64,000 nucleotides of DNA from Macropodus opercularis (taxonomy: Eukaryota; Chordata; Actinopteri; Anabantiformes; Osphronemidae). Of this stretch, positions 37,103 through 50,844 are shown one piece after another. Position numbers and translations under genes: made by a program. The DNA is taken from the NCBI GenBank assembly GCA_030770545.1, contig CM061100.1, positions 11,710,501 to 11,774,500 of the forward strand. Direction: 5' to 3'. The notes below the pieces were generated by a model that saw only the letters and a program-made list of their open reading frames with translations, searched no databases and had not been told where the DNA came from. How positions within the stretch are numbered: the stretch's first letter is position 1; every line of letters begins with the position of its first letter.

Positions 37103-39593
37103 GATGCAGCAGATAAAACAAATACTGAGGCTGGAAACATTGCGAAAACGCTTAATGGCCTGTTCTGTGCACTTCAGACCAAAAGAACACTACTTTGAAC
37201 AAAGTGATTTAAATAAATTTTAAAGGTGTTTGCCTTCTTCAGGGATGTATTTGGATCATATCTAGCACAAAAACTTTATTGCCATTGCTTGCATTAAGAT
37301 ACAGCAGCTTAAAGAAATACTGAGGCTGGAAACAGTGCGAAAACGCTTTATGGCCTGTTCTGTGCATTTCAGACCAAAAGAACACTACTTTGAACAAAGT
37401 GATTTAAATGCATTTTAAAGGTGTTTGCCAGCTTTAGGGATGTATTTGGATCATATCTAGCACAAAAACTTTATTGCCATTGCCTCCATTAAGATGCAGC
37501 AGATAAAACAAATACTGAGGCTGGAAACAGTGCGAAAACGCTTAGAATGGCCTGTTCTGTGCATTTCAGACCTAAAGAAAACTACTTTGAACAAAGTGAT
37601 TTAAATGCATTTTAAAGGTGTTTGCCAGCTTCAGGGATGTATTTGGATCATATCTAGCACAAAAACTTTATGGCCATTGCCTGCATTAAGATACAGCAGC
37701 TTAAAGAAATACTGAGGCTGGAAACAGTGCGAAAACGCTTAGAATGGCCTGTTCTGTGCATTTCAGACCAAAAGAAAACTACTTTGAACAAAGTGATTTA
37801 AATGCATTTTAAAGGTGTTTGCCAGCTTCAGGGATGTATTTGGATCATATCTAGTACAAAAACTTTATTTTCATTGCCTCCAATAAGATGCAGCAGCTTA
37901 AAGAAATACTGAGGCTGGAAAAAGAGCGAAAACGCTTAGAATGGCCTGTTCTGTGCATTTCAGACCTAAAGAAAACTACTTTGAACAAAGTGATTTAAAT
38001 GCATTTTAAAGGTGTTTGCCAGCTTCAGGGATGTATTTGGATCATATCTAGCACAAAAACTTTATTGCCATTGCTTGCATTAAGATACAGCAGATTAAAG
38101 AAATACTGAGGCTGGAAACAGTGCGAAAACGCTTAGAATGGCCTGTTCTGTGCATTTCAGACCAAAAGAACACTACTTTGATCAAAGTGATTTAAATGCA
38201 TTTTAAAGGTGTTTGCCTTCTTCAGGGATGTATTTGGATCATATCTAGCACAAAAACTTTATTGCCATTGCCTCCATTAAGATGCAGCAGCTTAAAGCAT
38301 CACTGAGGCTGTAAACACTGCGAAAACGCTTAGAATGGCCTGTTCTGTGCATTTCAGACCTAAAGAAAACTACTTTGAACAAAGTGATTTAAATGCATTT
38401 TAAAGGTGTTTGCCAGCTTCAGGGATGTGTTTGGATCATATCTAGCACAAAAACTTTATTGCCATTGCTTGCATTAAGATGCAGCAGCTTAAAGCATCAC
38501 TGAGGCTGCGAAAACGCTTAGAATGGCCTGTTCTGTGCATTTCAGACCAAAAGAAAACTACTTTAAACAAAGTGATTTAATTGCATTTTAAAGGTGTTTG
38601 CCAGCTTCAGGGATGTATTTGGATCATATCTAGCACAAAAACTTCATTGCCATTGCCTCTATTAAGATGCAGCAGCTTAAAGCATCACTGAGGCTGTGAA
38701 AACGCTTAGAATGGCCTGTTCTGTGCATTTCAGACCAAAAGAAAACTACTTTCAACAAAGTGATTTAAATGCATTTTAAAGGTGTTTGCCTGCTTTAGGG
38801 ATGTATTTGGATCATATCTAGCACAAAAACTTTATTGCCATTGCTTACATTAAGATGCAGCAGATAAAACAAATACTGAGGCTGGAAACAGTGCGAAAAC
38901 GCTTAGAATGGCCTGTTCTGTGCATTTCAGACCTAAAGAAAACTACTTTGAACAAAGTGATTTAAATGCATTTTAAAGGTGTTTGCCAGCTTCAGGGATG
39001 TATTTGGATCATATCTAGCACAAAAACTTCATTGCCATTGTTTGCATTAAGATGCAGCAGATAAAACAAATACTGAGGCTGGAAACTGTGCGAAAACGCT
39101 TAGAATGGCCTGTTATGTGCATTTCAGTCCTAAAGAAAACTACTTTGAACAAAGTGATTTAAATGCATTTTAAAGGTGTTTGCCAGCTTCAGGGATGTAT
39201 TTGGATCATATCTAGCACAAAAACTTTATTGCCATTGCTTGCATTAAGATGCAGCAGCTTAAAGCATCACTGAGGCTGTGAAAACGCTTAGAATGGCCTG
39301 TTCTGTGCATTTCAGACCAAAAGAAAACTACTTTAAACAAAGTGATTTAAATGCATTTTAAAGGTGTTTGCCAGCTTCAGGGATGTATTTGGATCATATC
39401 TAGCACAAAAACTTCATTGCCATTGCCTCTATTAAGATGCAGCAGCTTAAAGCATCACTGAGGCTGCGAAAACGCTTAGAATGGCCTGTTCTGTGCATTT
39501 CAGACCTAAAGAAAACTACTTTGAACAAAGTGATTTAAATGCATTTTAAAGGTGTTTGCCAGCTTCAGGGATGTATTTGGATCATATCTAGCA
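37103..39593 (+). repeat. Satellite block C2, second copy
   Basis: Partner of 25071-27561 at offset 12032. With block C1 in between, the order is C2-C1-C1-C2, so 25-39.6 kb looks like a nested segmental amplification. Confidence 0.88.
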
Positions 39594-39634
39594 GAAAAAA
39601 AAAAAAAGAGAAAAAAAAAAAAAAAAAAAAAAAA
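39594..39634 (+). repeat. A-rich patch 1 (G A13 GAG A24) replacing monomer sequence
   Basis: After ctagca the monomer normally reads caaaaactttattgcc and on to gcattaagatgcag. Here that stretch is replaced by g, 13 A, gag, 24 A, rejoining at gatgcagcag. Unlike the other five patches its left flank is ordinary block C2 sequence (gacctaaag, actttgaacaaagtg), while its right flank matches that of patch 3. Confidence 0.92.
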
Positions 39635-42600
39635 GATGCAGCAGATAAAACAAATACTGAGGCTGGAAACTGTGCGAAAACGCTTAGAATGGCCTGTTAT
39701 GTGCATTTCAGACCTAAAGAAAACTACTTTGAACAAAGTGATTTAAATGCATTTTAAAGGTGTTTGCCAGCTTCAGGGATGTATTTGGATCATATCTAGC
39801 ACAAAAACTTTATTGCCATTGCTTGCATTAAGATGCAGCAGCTTAAAGCATCACTGAGGCTGTAAACAGTGCGAAAACGCTTAGAATGGCCTGTTCTGTG
39901 CACTTCAGACCAAAAGAACACTACTTTGAACAAAGTGATTTAAATGCATTTTAAAGGTGTTTGCCTTCTTCAGGGATGTATTTGGATCATATCTAGCACA
40001 TAAACTTTATTGCCATTGCCTCCATTAAGATGCAGCAGATAAAACAAATACTGAGGCTGGAAACATTGCGAAAACGCTTAATGGCCTGTTCTGTGCACTT
40101 CAGACCAAAAGAACACTACTTTGAACAAAGTGATTTAAATGCATTTTAAAGGTGTTTGCCAGCTTCAGGGATGTATTTGGATCATATCTAGCACAAAAAC
40201 TTTATTGCCATTGCCTCCAATAAGATGCAGCAGATAAAACAAATACTGAGGCTGCGAAAACGCTTAGAATGGCCTGTTCTGTGCATTTCAGACCAAAAGA
40301 AAACTACTTTAAACAAAGTGATTTAAATGCATTTTAAAGGTGTTTGCCAGCTTCAGGGATGTATTTGGATCATATCTAGCACAAAAACTTCATTGCGATT
40401 GCCTCTATTAAGATGCAGCAGCTTGAAGCATCACTGAGGCTGTAAACAGTACGAAAACGCTTAGAATGGCCTGTTATGTGCATTTCAGACCAAAAGCACA
40501 CTACTTTGAACAAAGTGATTTAAATGCATTTTAAAGGTGTTTGCCAGCTTCAGGGATGTATTTGGATCATATCTAGCACAAAAACTTCATTGCCATTGCC
40601 TCCATTAGGATGCAGCAGCTTAAAGAAAAACTGAGGCTGGAAACAGTGCGAAAACGCTTAATGGCCTGTTCTGTGCATTTCAGACCTAAAAAAACTACTT
40701 TGAACAAAGTGATTTAAATGCATTTTAAAGGTGTTTGCCTTCTTCAGGGATGTATTTCGATCATATCTAGCACAAAAACTTTATTGCCATTGCTTGCATT
40801 AAGATGCAGCAGCTTAAAGCATCACTGAGGCTGTAAACAGTGCGAAAACGCTTAGAATGGCCTGTTCTGTGCACTTCAGACCAAAAGAACACTACTTTGA
40901 ACAAAGTGATTTAAATGCATTTTAAAGGTGTTTGCCAGCTTTAGGGATGTATTTGGATCATATCTAGCACAAAAACTTTATTGCCATTGCCTCCATTAAG
41001 ATGCAGCAGATAAAACAAATACTGAGGCTGGAAACAGTGCGAAAACGCTTAGAATGGCCTGTTCTGTGCATTTCAGACCTAAAGAAAACTACTTTGAACA
41101 AAGTGATTTAAATGCATTTTAAAGGTGTTTGCCAGCTTCAGGGATGTATTTGGATCATATCTAGCACAAAAACTTTATTGCCATTGCCTGCATTAAGATA
41201 CAGCAGCTTAAAGAAATACTGAGGCTGGAAACAGTGCGAAAACGCTTAGAATGGCCTGTTCTGTGCATTTCAGACCAAAAGAACACTACTTTGATCAAAG
41301 TGATTTAAATGCATTTTAAAGGTGTTTGCCTTCTTCAGGGATGTATTTGGATCATATCTAGCACAAAAACTTTATTGCCATTGCCTCCATTAAGATGCAG
41401 CAGCTTAAAGCATCACTGAGGCTGTAAACACTGCGAAAACGCTTAGAATGGCCTGTTCTGTGCATTTCAGACCTAAAGAAAACTACTTTGAACAAAGTGA
41501 TTTAAATGCATTTTAAAGGTGTTTGCCAGCTTCAGGGATGTGTTTGGATCATATCTAGCACAAAAACTTTATTGCCATTGCTTGCATTAAGATGCAGCAG
41601 CTTAAAGCATCACTGAGGCTGCGAAAACGCTTAGAATGGCCTGTTCTGTGCATTTCAGACCAAAAGAAAACTACTTTAAACAAAGTGATTTAATTGCATT
41701 TTAAAGGTGTTTGCCAGCTTCAGGGATGTATTTGGATCATATCTAGCACAAAAACTTCATTGCCATTGCCTCTATTAAGATGCAGCAGCTTAAAGCATCA
41801 CTGAGGCTGTGAAAACGCTTAGAATGGCCTGTTCTGTGCATTTCAGACCAAAAGAAAACTACTTTCAACAAAGTGATTTAAATGCATTTTAAAGGTGTTT
41901 GCCTGCTTTAGGGATGTATTTGGATCATATCTAGCACAAAAACTTTATTGCCATTGCTTACATTAAGATGCAGCAGATAAAACAAATACTGAGGCTGGAA
42001 ACAGTGCGAAAACGCTTAGAATGGCCTGTTCTGTGCATTTCAGACCTAAAGAAAACTACTTTGAACAAAGTGATTTAAATGCATTTTAAAGGTGTTTGCC
42101 AGCTTCAGGGATGTATTTGGATCATATCTAGCACAAAAACTTCATTGCCATTGTTTGCATTAAGATGCAGCAGATAAAACAAATACTGAGGCTGGAAACT
42201 GTGCGAAAACGCTTAGAATGGCCTGTTATGTGCATTTCAGACCTAAAGAAAACTACTTTGAACAAAGTGATTTAAATGCATTTTAAAGGTGTTTGCCAGC
42301 TTCAGGGATGTATTTGGATCATATCTAGCACAAAAACTTTATTGCCATTGCTTGCATTAAGATGCAGCAGCTTAAAGCATCACTGAGGCTGTGAAAACGC
42401 TTAGAATGGCCTGTTCTGTGCATTTCAGACCAAAAGAAAACTACTTTAAACAAAGTGATTTAAATGCATTTTAAAGGTGTTTGCCAGCTTCAGGGATGTA
42501 TTTGGATCATATCTAGCACAAAAACTTCATTGCCATTGCCTCTATTAAGATGCAGCAGCTTAAAGCATCACTGAGGCTGCGAAAACGCTTAGAATGGCCT

Positions 42601-43400
42601 GTTCTGTGCATTTCAGACCTAAAGAAAACTACTTTGAACAAAGTGATTTAAATGCATTTTAAAGGTGTTTGCCAGCTTCAGGGATGTATTTGGATCATAT
42701 CTAGCACATAAACTTTATTGCCATTGCCTCCATTAAGATGCAGCAGATAAAACAAATACTGAGGCTGGAAACATTGCGAAAACGCTTAATGGCCTGTTCT
42801 GTGCACTTCAGACCAAAAGAACACTACTTTGAACAAAGTGATTTAAATAAATTTTAAAGGTGTTTGCCTTCTTCAGGGATGTATTTGGATCATATCTAGC
42901 ACAAAAACTTTATTGCCATTGCTTGCATTAAGATGCAGCAGATAAAACAAATACTGAGGCTGGAAACAGTGCGAAAACGCTTTATGGCCTGTTCTGTGCA
43001 TTTCAGACCAAAAGAACACTACTTTGAACAAAGTGATTTAAATGCATTTTAAAGGTGTTTGCCAGCTTTAGGGATGTATTTGGATCATATCTAGCACAAA
43101 AACTTTATTGCCATTGCCTCCAATAAGATGCAGCAGATAAAACAAATACTGAGGCTGGAAACAGTGCGAAAACGCTTAGAATGGCCTGTTCTGTGCATTT
43201 CAGACCTAAAGAAAACTACTTTGAACAAAGTGATTTAAATGCATTTTAAAGGTGTTTGCCAGCTTCAGGGATGTATTTGGATCATATCTAGCACAAAAAC
43301 TTTATTGCCATTGCTTGCATTAAGATGCAGCAGATAAAACAAATACTGAGGCTGGAAACAGTGCGAAAACGCTTAGAATGGCCTGTTCTGTGCATTTCAG
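39635..43400 (+). repeat. Satellite block C4, first copy (paired with 55747-59707)
   Basis: Matches 55747 onward at offset 16112 (attgcgattgcctctatt at 40391/56503; cctaaaaaaactac at 40681/56793; gatgtatttcgatc) and from about 41.4 kb at offset 16307 (gtaaacactgcg 41431/57738; aaataaatttt 42847/59154). The 195-bp change is one monomer. A short part near 40.2 kb differs in subtype, so the match is a mosaic. Confidence 0.82.
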
Positions 43401-43918
43401 ACCTAAAGAAAACTACTTTGAACAAAGTGATTTAAATGCATTTTAAAGGTGTTTGCCAGCTTCAGGGATGTATTTGGATCATATCTAGCACAAAAACTTC
43501 ATTGCCATTGTTTGCATTAAGATGCAGCAGATAAAACAAATACTGAGGCTGGAAACTGTGCGAAAACGCTTAGAATGGCCTGTTATGTGCATTTCAGACC
43601 TAAAGAAAACTACTTTGAACAAAGTGATTTAAATGCATTTTAAAGGTGTTTGCCAGCTTCAGGGATGTGTTTGGATCATATCTAGCACAAAAACTTCATT
43701 GCCATTGTTTGCATTAAGATGCAGCAGCTTAAAGAAATACTGAGGCTGTAAACAGTGCGAAAACGCTTAGAATGGCCTGTTCTGTGCATTTCAGACCAAA
43801 CGAACACTACTTTGAACAACGTGATTTAAATGCATTTTAAAGGTGTTTGCCAGCTTCAGGGATGTATTTGGATCATATCTAGCAGAAAAAAAAAAAAAGA
43901 GAAAAAAAAAAAAAAAAA
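43360..43918 (+). repeat. Satellite block C3, first copy, ending in A-rich patch 2
   Basis: Identical in the parts compared with 55185-55746 at offset 11820, up to the patch. Carries the private accaaacgaacac and gaacaacgtg variants one monomer before the patch. These occur only next to patches 2 to 6, so they mark the patch lineage. Confidence 0.85.
43885..43918 (+). repeat. A-rich patch 2 (G A13 GAG A17)
   Basis: Same replacement as at 39594, with a shorter second A run (17). The left flank has the accaaacgaacac/gaacaacgtg lineage marker. Confidence 0.92.
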
Positions 43919-44219
43919 GATGCAGCAGATAAAACAAATACTGAGGCTGGAAACTGTGCGAAAACGCTTAGAATGGCCTGTTATGTGCATTTCAGACCTA
44001 AAGAAAACTACTTTGAACAAAGTGATTTAAATGCATTTTAAAGGTGTTTGCCAGCTTCAGGGATGTATTTGGATCATATCTAGCACAAAAACTTTATTGC
44101 CATTGCTTGCATTAAGATGCAGCAGCTTAAAGCATCACTGAGGCTGTAAACAGTGCGAAAACGCTTAGAATGGCCTGTTCTGTGCACTTCAGACCAAAAG
44201 AACACTACTTTGAACAAAG

Positions 44220-45015
44220 TGATTTAAATGCATTTTAAAGGTGTTTGCCTTCTTCAGGGATGTATTTGGATCATATCTAGCACATAAACTTTATTGCCAT
44301 TGCCTCCATTAAGATGCAGCAGATAAAACAAATACTGAGGCTGGAAACATTGCGAAAACGCTTAATGGCCTGTTCTGTGCACTTCAGACCAAAAGAACAC
44401 TACTTTGAACAAAGTGATTTAAATAAATTTTAAAGGTGTTTGCCTTCTTCAGGGATGTATTTGGATCATATCTAGCACAAAAACTTTATTGCCATTGCTT
44501 GCATTAAGATACAGCAGCTTAAAGAAATACTGAGGCTGGAAACAGTGCGAAAACGCTTTATGGCCTGTTCTGTGCATTTCAGACCAAAAGAACACTACTT
44601 TGAACAAAGTGATTTAAATGCATTTTAAAGGTGTTTGCCTTCTTCAGGGATGTATTTGGATCATATCTAGCACATAAACTTTATTGCCATTGCCTCCATT
44701 AAGATGCAGCAGATAAAACAAATACTGAGGCTGGAAACATTGCGAAAACGCTTAATGGCCTGTTCTGTGCACTTCAGACCAAAAGAACACTACTTTGAAC
44801 AAAGTGATTTAAATAAATTTTAAAGGTGTTTGCCTTCTTCAGGGATGTATTTGGATCATATCTAGCACAAAAACTTTATTGCCATTGCTTGCATTAAGAT
44901 ACAGCAGCTTAAAGAAATACTGAGGCTGGAAACAGTGCGAAAACGCTTTATGGCCTGTTCTGTGCATTTCAGACCAAAAGAACACTACTTTGAACAAAGT
45001 GATTTAAATGCATTT
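44220..45015 (+). repeat. Tandem duplication of a 390-bp dimer
   Basis: The stretch from about 44220 to 44625 is repeated at once at an offset of 390 bp (two 195-bp monomers). The marker aaataaatttt stands at 44421 and 44811, with the same order cacataaac, ggaaacattgcg, gcacttcag, gatacagcag, cgctttatgg in both. The 195-bp monomers here are 65 codons long, but stop codons interrupt all copies. Confidence 0.88.
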
Positions 45016-45487
45016 TAAAGGTGTTTGCCAGCTTTAGGGATGTATTTGGATCATATCTAGCACAAAAACTTTATTGCCATTGCCTCCATTAAGATGCAGA
45101 AGATAAAACAAATACTGAGGCTGGAAACAGTGCGAAAACGCTTAGAATGGCCTGTTCTGTGCATTTCAGACCTAAAGAAAACTACTTTGAACAAAGTGAT
45201 TTAAATGCATTTTAAAGGTGTTTGCCAGCTTCAGGGATGTATTTGGATCATATCTAGCACAAAAACTTTATTGCCATTGCTTGCATTAAGATGCAGCAGC
45301 TTAAAGCATCACTGAGGCTGCGAAAACGCTTTGAATGGCCTGTTCTGTGCATTTCAGACCAAAAGAAAACTACTTTAAACAAAGTGATTTAAATGCATTT
45401 TAAAGGTGTTTGCCAGCTTCAGGGATGTATTTGGATCATATCTAGCACAAAAACTTTATTGCCATTGCTTGCATTAAGATGCAGCAG
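44575..45487 (+). repeat. Satellite block C5, first copy (paired with 61673-62585)
   Basis: Offset 17098 bp. Shared private variants are gatgcagaagataaaac (about 45093/62191) and cgctttgaatggcc (about 45328/62426), each seen only in these two places. The match ends where this copy reads cagcttaaagcatc and the other cagataaaacaaatac. Confidence 0.85.
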
Positions 45488-46499
45488 CTTAAAGCATCAC
45501 TGAGGCTGCGAAAACGCTTAGAATGGCCTGTTCTGTGCATTTCAGACCAAAAGAAAACTACTTTAAACAAAGTGATTTAAATGCATTTTAAAGGTGTTTG
45601 CCTTCTTCAGGGATGTATTTGGATCATATCTAGCACAAAAACTTCATTGCCATTGCCTCCATTAGGATGCAGCAGCTTAAAGAAAAACTGAGGCTGGAAA
45701 CAGTGCGAAAACGCTTAATGGCCTGTTCTGTGCATTTCAGACCTAAAAAAACTACTTTGAACAAAGTGATTTAAATGCATTTTAAAGGTGTTTGCCTTCT
45801 TCAGGGATGTATTTCGATCATATCTAGCACAAAAACTTTATTGCCATTGCTTGCATTAAGATGCAGCAGCTTAAAGCATCACTGAGGCTGTAAACAGTGC
45901 GAAAACGCTTAGAATGGCCTGTTCTGTGCACTTCAGACCAAAAGAACACTACTTTGAACAAAGTGATTTAAATGCATTTTAAAGGTGTTTGCCTTCTTCA
46001 GGGATGTATTTGGATCATATCTAGCACATAAACTTTATTGCCATTGCCTCCATTAAGATGCAGCAGATAAAACAAATACTGAGGCTGGAAACATTGCGAA
46101 AACGCTTAATGGCCTGTTCTGTGCACTTCAGACCAAAAGAACACTACTTTGAACAAAGTGATTTAAATAAATTTTAAAGGTGTTTGCCTTCTTCAGGGAT
46201 GTATTTGGATCATATCTAGCACAAAAACTTTATTGCCATTGCTTGCATTAAGATACAGCAGCTTAAAGAAATACTGAGGCTGGAAACAGTGCGAAAACGC
46301 TTAGAATGGCCTGTTCTGTGCATTTCAGACCAAAAGAAAACTACTTTGAACAAAGTGATTTAAATGCATTTTAAAGGTGTTTGCCAGCTTCAGGGATGTA
46401 TTTGGATCATATCTAGTACAAAAACTTTATTTTCATTGCCTCCAATAAGATGCAGCAGCTTAAAGAAATACTGAGGCTGGAAAAAGAGCGAAAACGCTT

Positions 46500-48040
46500 A
46501 GAATGGCCTGTTCTGTGCATTTCAGACCTAAAGAAAACTACTTTGAACAAAGTGATTTAAATGCATTTTAAAGGTGTTTGCCAGCTTCAGGGATGTGTTT
46601 GGATCATATCTAGCACAAAAACTTTATTGCCATTGCTTGCATTAAGATGCAGCAGCTTAAAGCATCACTGAGGCTGCGAAAACGCTTAGAATGGCCTGTT
46701 CTGTGCATTTCAGACCAAAAGAAAACTACTTTAAACAAAGTGATTTAATTGCATTTTAAAGGTGTTTGCCAGCTTCAGGGATGTATTTGGATCATATCTA
46801 GCACAAAAACTTCATTGCCATTGCCTCTATTAAGATGCAGCAGCTTAAAGCATCACTGAGGCTGTGAAAACGCTTAGAATGGCCTGTTCTGTGCATTTCA
46901 GACCAAAAGAAAACTACTTTCAACAAAGTGATTTAAATGCATTTTAAAGGTGTTTGCCTGCTTTAGGGATGTATTTGGATCATATCTAGCACAAAAACTT
47001 TATTGCCATTGCTTACATTAAGATGCAGCAGATAAAACAAATACTGAGGCTGGAAACAGTGCGAAAACGCTTAGAATGGCCTGTTCTGTGCATTTCAGAC
47101 CTAAAGAAAACTACTTTGAACAAAGTGATTTAAATGCATTTTAAAGGTGTTTGCCAGCTTCAGGGATGTATTTGGATCATATCTAGCACAAAAACTTCAT
47201 TGCCATTGTTTGCATTAAGATGCAGCAGATAAAACAAATACTGAGGCTGGAAACTGTGCGAAAACGCTTAGAATGGCCTGTTATGTGCATTTCAGACCTA
47301 AAGAAAACTACTTTGAACAAAGTGATTTAAATGCATTTTAAAGGTGTTTGCCAGCTTCAGGGATGTATTTGGATCATATCTAGCACAAAAACTTTATTGC
47401 CATTGCTTGCATTAAGATGCAGCAGCTTAAAGCATCACTGAGGCTGTGAAAACGCTTAGAATGGCCTGTTCTGTGCATTTCAGACCAAAAGAAAACTACT
47501 TTAAACAAAGTGATTTAAATGCATTTTAAAGGTGTTTGCCAGCTTCAGGGATGTATTTGGATCATATCTAGCACAAAAACTTCATTGCCATTGCCTCTAT
47601 TAAGATGCAGCAGCTTAAAGCATCACTGAGGCTGCGAAAACGCTTAGAATGGCCTGTTCTGTGCATTTCAGACCTAAAGAAAACTACTTTGAACAAAGTG
47701 ATTTAAATGCATTTTAAAGGTGTTTGCCTTCTTCAGGGATGTATTTGGATCATATCTAGCACATAAACTTTATTGCCATTGCCTCCATTAAGATGCAGCA
47801 GATAAAACAAATACTGAGGCTGGAAACATTGCGAAAACGCTTAATGGCCTGTTCTGTGCACTTCAGACCAAAAGAACACTACTTTGAACAAAGTGATTTA
47901 AATAAATTTTAAAGGTGTTTGCCTTCTTCAGGGATGTATTTGGATCATATCTAGCACAAAAACTTTATTGCCATTGCTTGCATTAAGATACAGCAGCTTA
48001 AAGAAATACTGAGGCTGGAAACAGTGCGAAAACGCTTTAT
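46500..48040 (+). repeat. Satellite block C6, copy 1 of 3 of a ~1.4-kb cassette
   Basis: Copies begin at the ggatgtgtttgg marker at 46591, 49309 and 51044. The first two align at offset 2718 up to about 48040/50755. The marker order inside is ggatgtgtttgg, gatttaattgc, ctgtgaaaacg with actttcaacaaag, gcttacattaag, ggaaactgtgcg with cctgttatgtgc, then actttaaacaaag. The same order recurs after 26391, 38425, 41538, 53370, 54910 (in part) and 57846, so this is the core higher-order unit of the right array. Confidence 0.8.
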
Positions 48041-49109
48041 GGCCTGTTCTGTGCATTTCAGACCAAAAGAACACTACTTTGAACAAAGTGATTTAAATGC
48101 ATTTTAAAGGTGTTTGCCAGCTTTAGGGATGTATTTGGATCATATCTAGCACAAAAACTTTATTGCCATTGCCTCCATTAAGATGCAGCAGATAAAACAA
48201 ATACTGAGGCTGGAAACAGTGCGAAAACGCTTAGAATGGCCTGTTCTGTGCATTTCAGACCTAAAGAAAACTACTTTGAACAAAGTGATTTAAATGCATT
48301 TTAAAGGTGTTTGCCAGCTTCAGGGATGTATTTGGATCATATCTAGCACAAAAACTTTATTGCCATTGCCTGCATTAAGATACAGCAGCTTAAAGAAATA
48401 CTGAGGCTGGAAACAGTGCGAAAACGCTTAGAATGGCCTGTTCTGTGCATTTCAGACCAAAAGAAAACTACTTTGAACAAAGTGATTTAAATGCATTTTA
48501 AAGGTGTTTGCCAGCTTCAGGGATGTATTTGGATCATATCTAGCACAAAAACTTTATTGCCATTGCCTCCATTAAGATGCAGCAGCTTAAAGCATCACTG
48601 AGGCTGTAAACACTGCGAAAACGCTTAGAATGGCCTGTTCTGTGCATTTCAGACCAAAAGAAAACTACTTTAAACAAAGTGATTTAATTGCATTTTAAAG
48701 GTGTTTGCCAGCTTCAGGGATGTATTTGGATCATATCTAGCACAAAAACTTTATTGCCATTGCCTCCATTAAGATGCAGCAGATAAAACAAATACTGAGG
48801 CTGGAAACAGTGCGAAAACGCTTAGAATGGCCTGTTCTGTGCATTTCAGACCTAAAGAAAACTACTTTGAACAAAGTGATTTAAATGCATTTTAAAGGTG
48901 TTTGCCAGCTTCAGGGATGTATTTGGATCATATCTAGCACAAAAACTTTATTGCCATTGCCTGCATTAAGATACAGCAGCTTAAAGAAATACTGAGGCTG
49001 GAAACAGTGCGAAAACGCTTAGAATGGCCTGTTCTGTGCATTTCAGACCAAAAGAAAACTACTTTGAACAAAGTGATTTAAATGCATTTTAAAGGTGTTT
49101 GCCTGCTTC

Positions 49110-50755
49110 AGGGATGTATTTGGATCATATCTAGCACAAAAACTTTATTGCCATTGCCTCCATTAAGATGCAGCAGCTTAAAGCATCACTGAGGCTGTAA
49201 ACACTGCGAAAACGCTTAGAATGGCCTGTTCTGTGCATTTCAGACCTAAAGAAAACTACTTTGAACAAAGTGATTTAAATGCATTTTAAAGGTGTTTGCC
49301 AGCTTCAGGGATGTGTTTGGATCATATCTAGCACAAAAACTTTATTGCCATTGCTTGCATTAAGATGCAGCAGCTTAAAGCATCACTGAGGCTGCGAAAA
49401 CGCTTAGAATGGCCTGTTCTGTGCATTTCAGACCAAAAGAAAACTACTTTAAACAAAGTGATTTAATTGCATTTTAAAGGTGTTTGCCAGCTTCAGGGAT
49501 GTATTTGGATCATATCTAGCACAAAAACTTCATTGCCATTGCCTCTATTAAGATGCAGCAGCTTAAAGCATCACTGAGGCTGTGAAAACGCTTAGAATGG
49601 CCTGTTCTGTGCATTTCAGACCAAAAGAAAACTACTTTCAACAAAGTGATTTAAATGCATTTTAAAGGTGTTTGCCTGCTTTAGGGATGTATTTGGATCA
49701 TATCTAGCACAAAAACTTTATTGCCATTGCTTACATTAAGATGCAGCAGATAAAACAAATACTGAGGCTGGAAACAGTGCGAAAACGCTTAGAATGGCCT
49801 GTTCTGTGCATTTCAGACCTAAAGAAAACTACCTTGAACAAAGTGATTTAAATGCATTTTAAAGGTGTTTGCCAGCTTCAGGGATGTATTTGGATCATAT
49901 CTAGCACAAAAACTTCATTGCCATTGTTTGCATTAAGATGCAGCAGATAAAACAAATACTGAGGCTGGAAACTGTGCGAAAACGCTTAGAATGGCCTGTT
50001 ATGTGCATTTCAGACCTAAAGAAAACTACTTTGAACAAAGTGATTTAAATGCATTTTAAAGGTGTTTGCCAGCTTCAGGGATGTATTTGGATCATATCTA
50101 GCACAAAAACTTTATTGCCATTGCTTGCATTAAGATGCAGCAGCTTAAAGCATCACTGAGGCTGTGAAAACGCTTAGAATGGCCTGTTCTGTGCATTTCA
50201 GACCAAAAGAAAACTACTTTAAACAAAGTGATTTAAATGCATTTTAAAGGTGTTTGCCAGCTTCAGGGATGTATTTGGATCATATCTAGCACAAAAACTT
50301 CATTGCCATTGCCTCTATTAAGATGCAGCAGCTTAAAGCATCACTGAGGCTGCGAAAACGCTTAGAATGGCCTGTTCTGTGCATTTCAGACCTAAAGAAA
50401 ACTACTTTGAACAAAGTGATTTAAATGCATTTTAAAGGTGTTTGCCTTCTTCAGGGATGTATTTGGATCATATCTAGCACATAAACTTTATTGCCATTGC
50501 CTCCATTAAGATGCAGCAGATAAAACAAATACTGAGGCTGGAAACATTGCGAAAACGCTTAATGGCCTGTTCTGTGCACTTCAGACCAAAAGAACACTAC
50601 TTTGAACAAAGTGATTTAAATAAATTTTAAAGGTGTTTGCCTTCTTCAGGGATGTATTTGGATCATATCTAGCACAAAAACTTTATTGCCATTGCTTGCA
50701 TTAAGATACAGCAGCTTAAAGAAATACTGAGGCTGGAAACAGTGCGAAAACGCTT
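49110..50755 (+). repeat. Satellite block C6, copy 2 of 3
   Basis: Aligns with copy 1 at offset 2718 and with copy 3 at offset 1735. It differs from copy 1 downstream, where copy 1 has cgctttatgg and this copy cgcttagaatgg. Confidence 0.8.
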
Positions 50756-50844
50756 AGAATGGCCTGTTCTGTGCATTTCAGACCAAAAGAAAACTACTTT
50801 GAACAAAGTGATTTAAATGCATTTTAAAGGTGTTTGCCAGCTTC

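Noticed and set aside
39506..39757. Lysine-rich and phenylalanine-rich open frames over A-rich patch 1, and the like at the other five patches
   Set aside because: Poly-A reads as Lys and its complement as Phe, with no stops, so frames stay open by composition alone. They begin and end in satellite sequence that is closed elsewhere.
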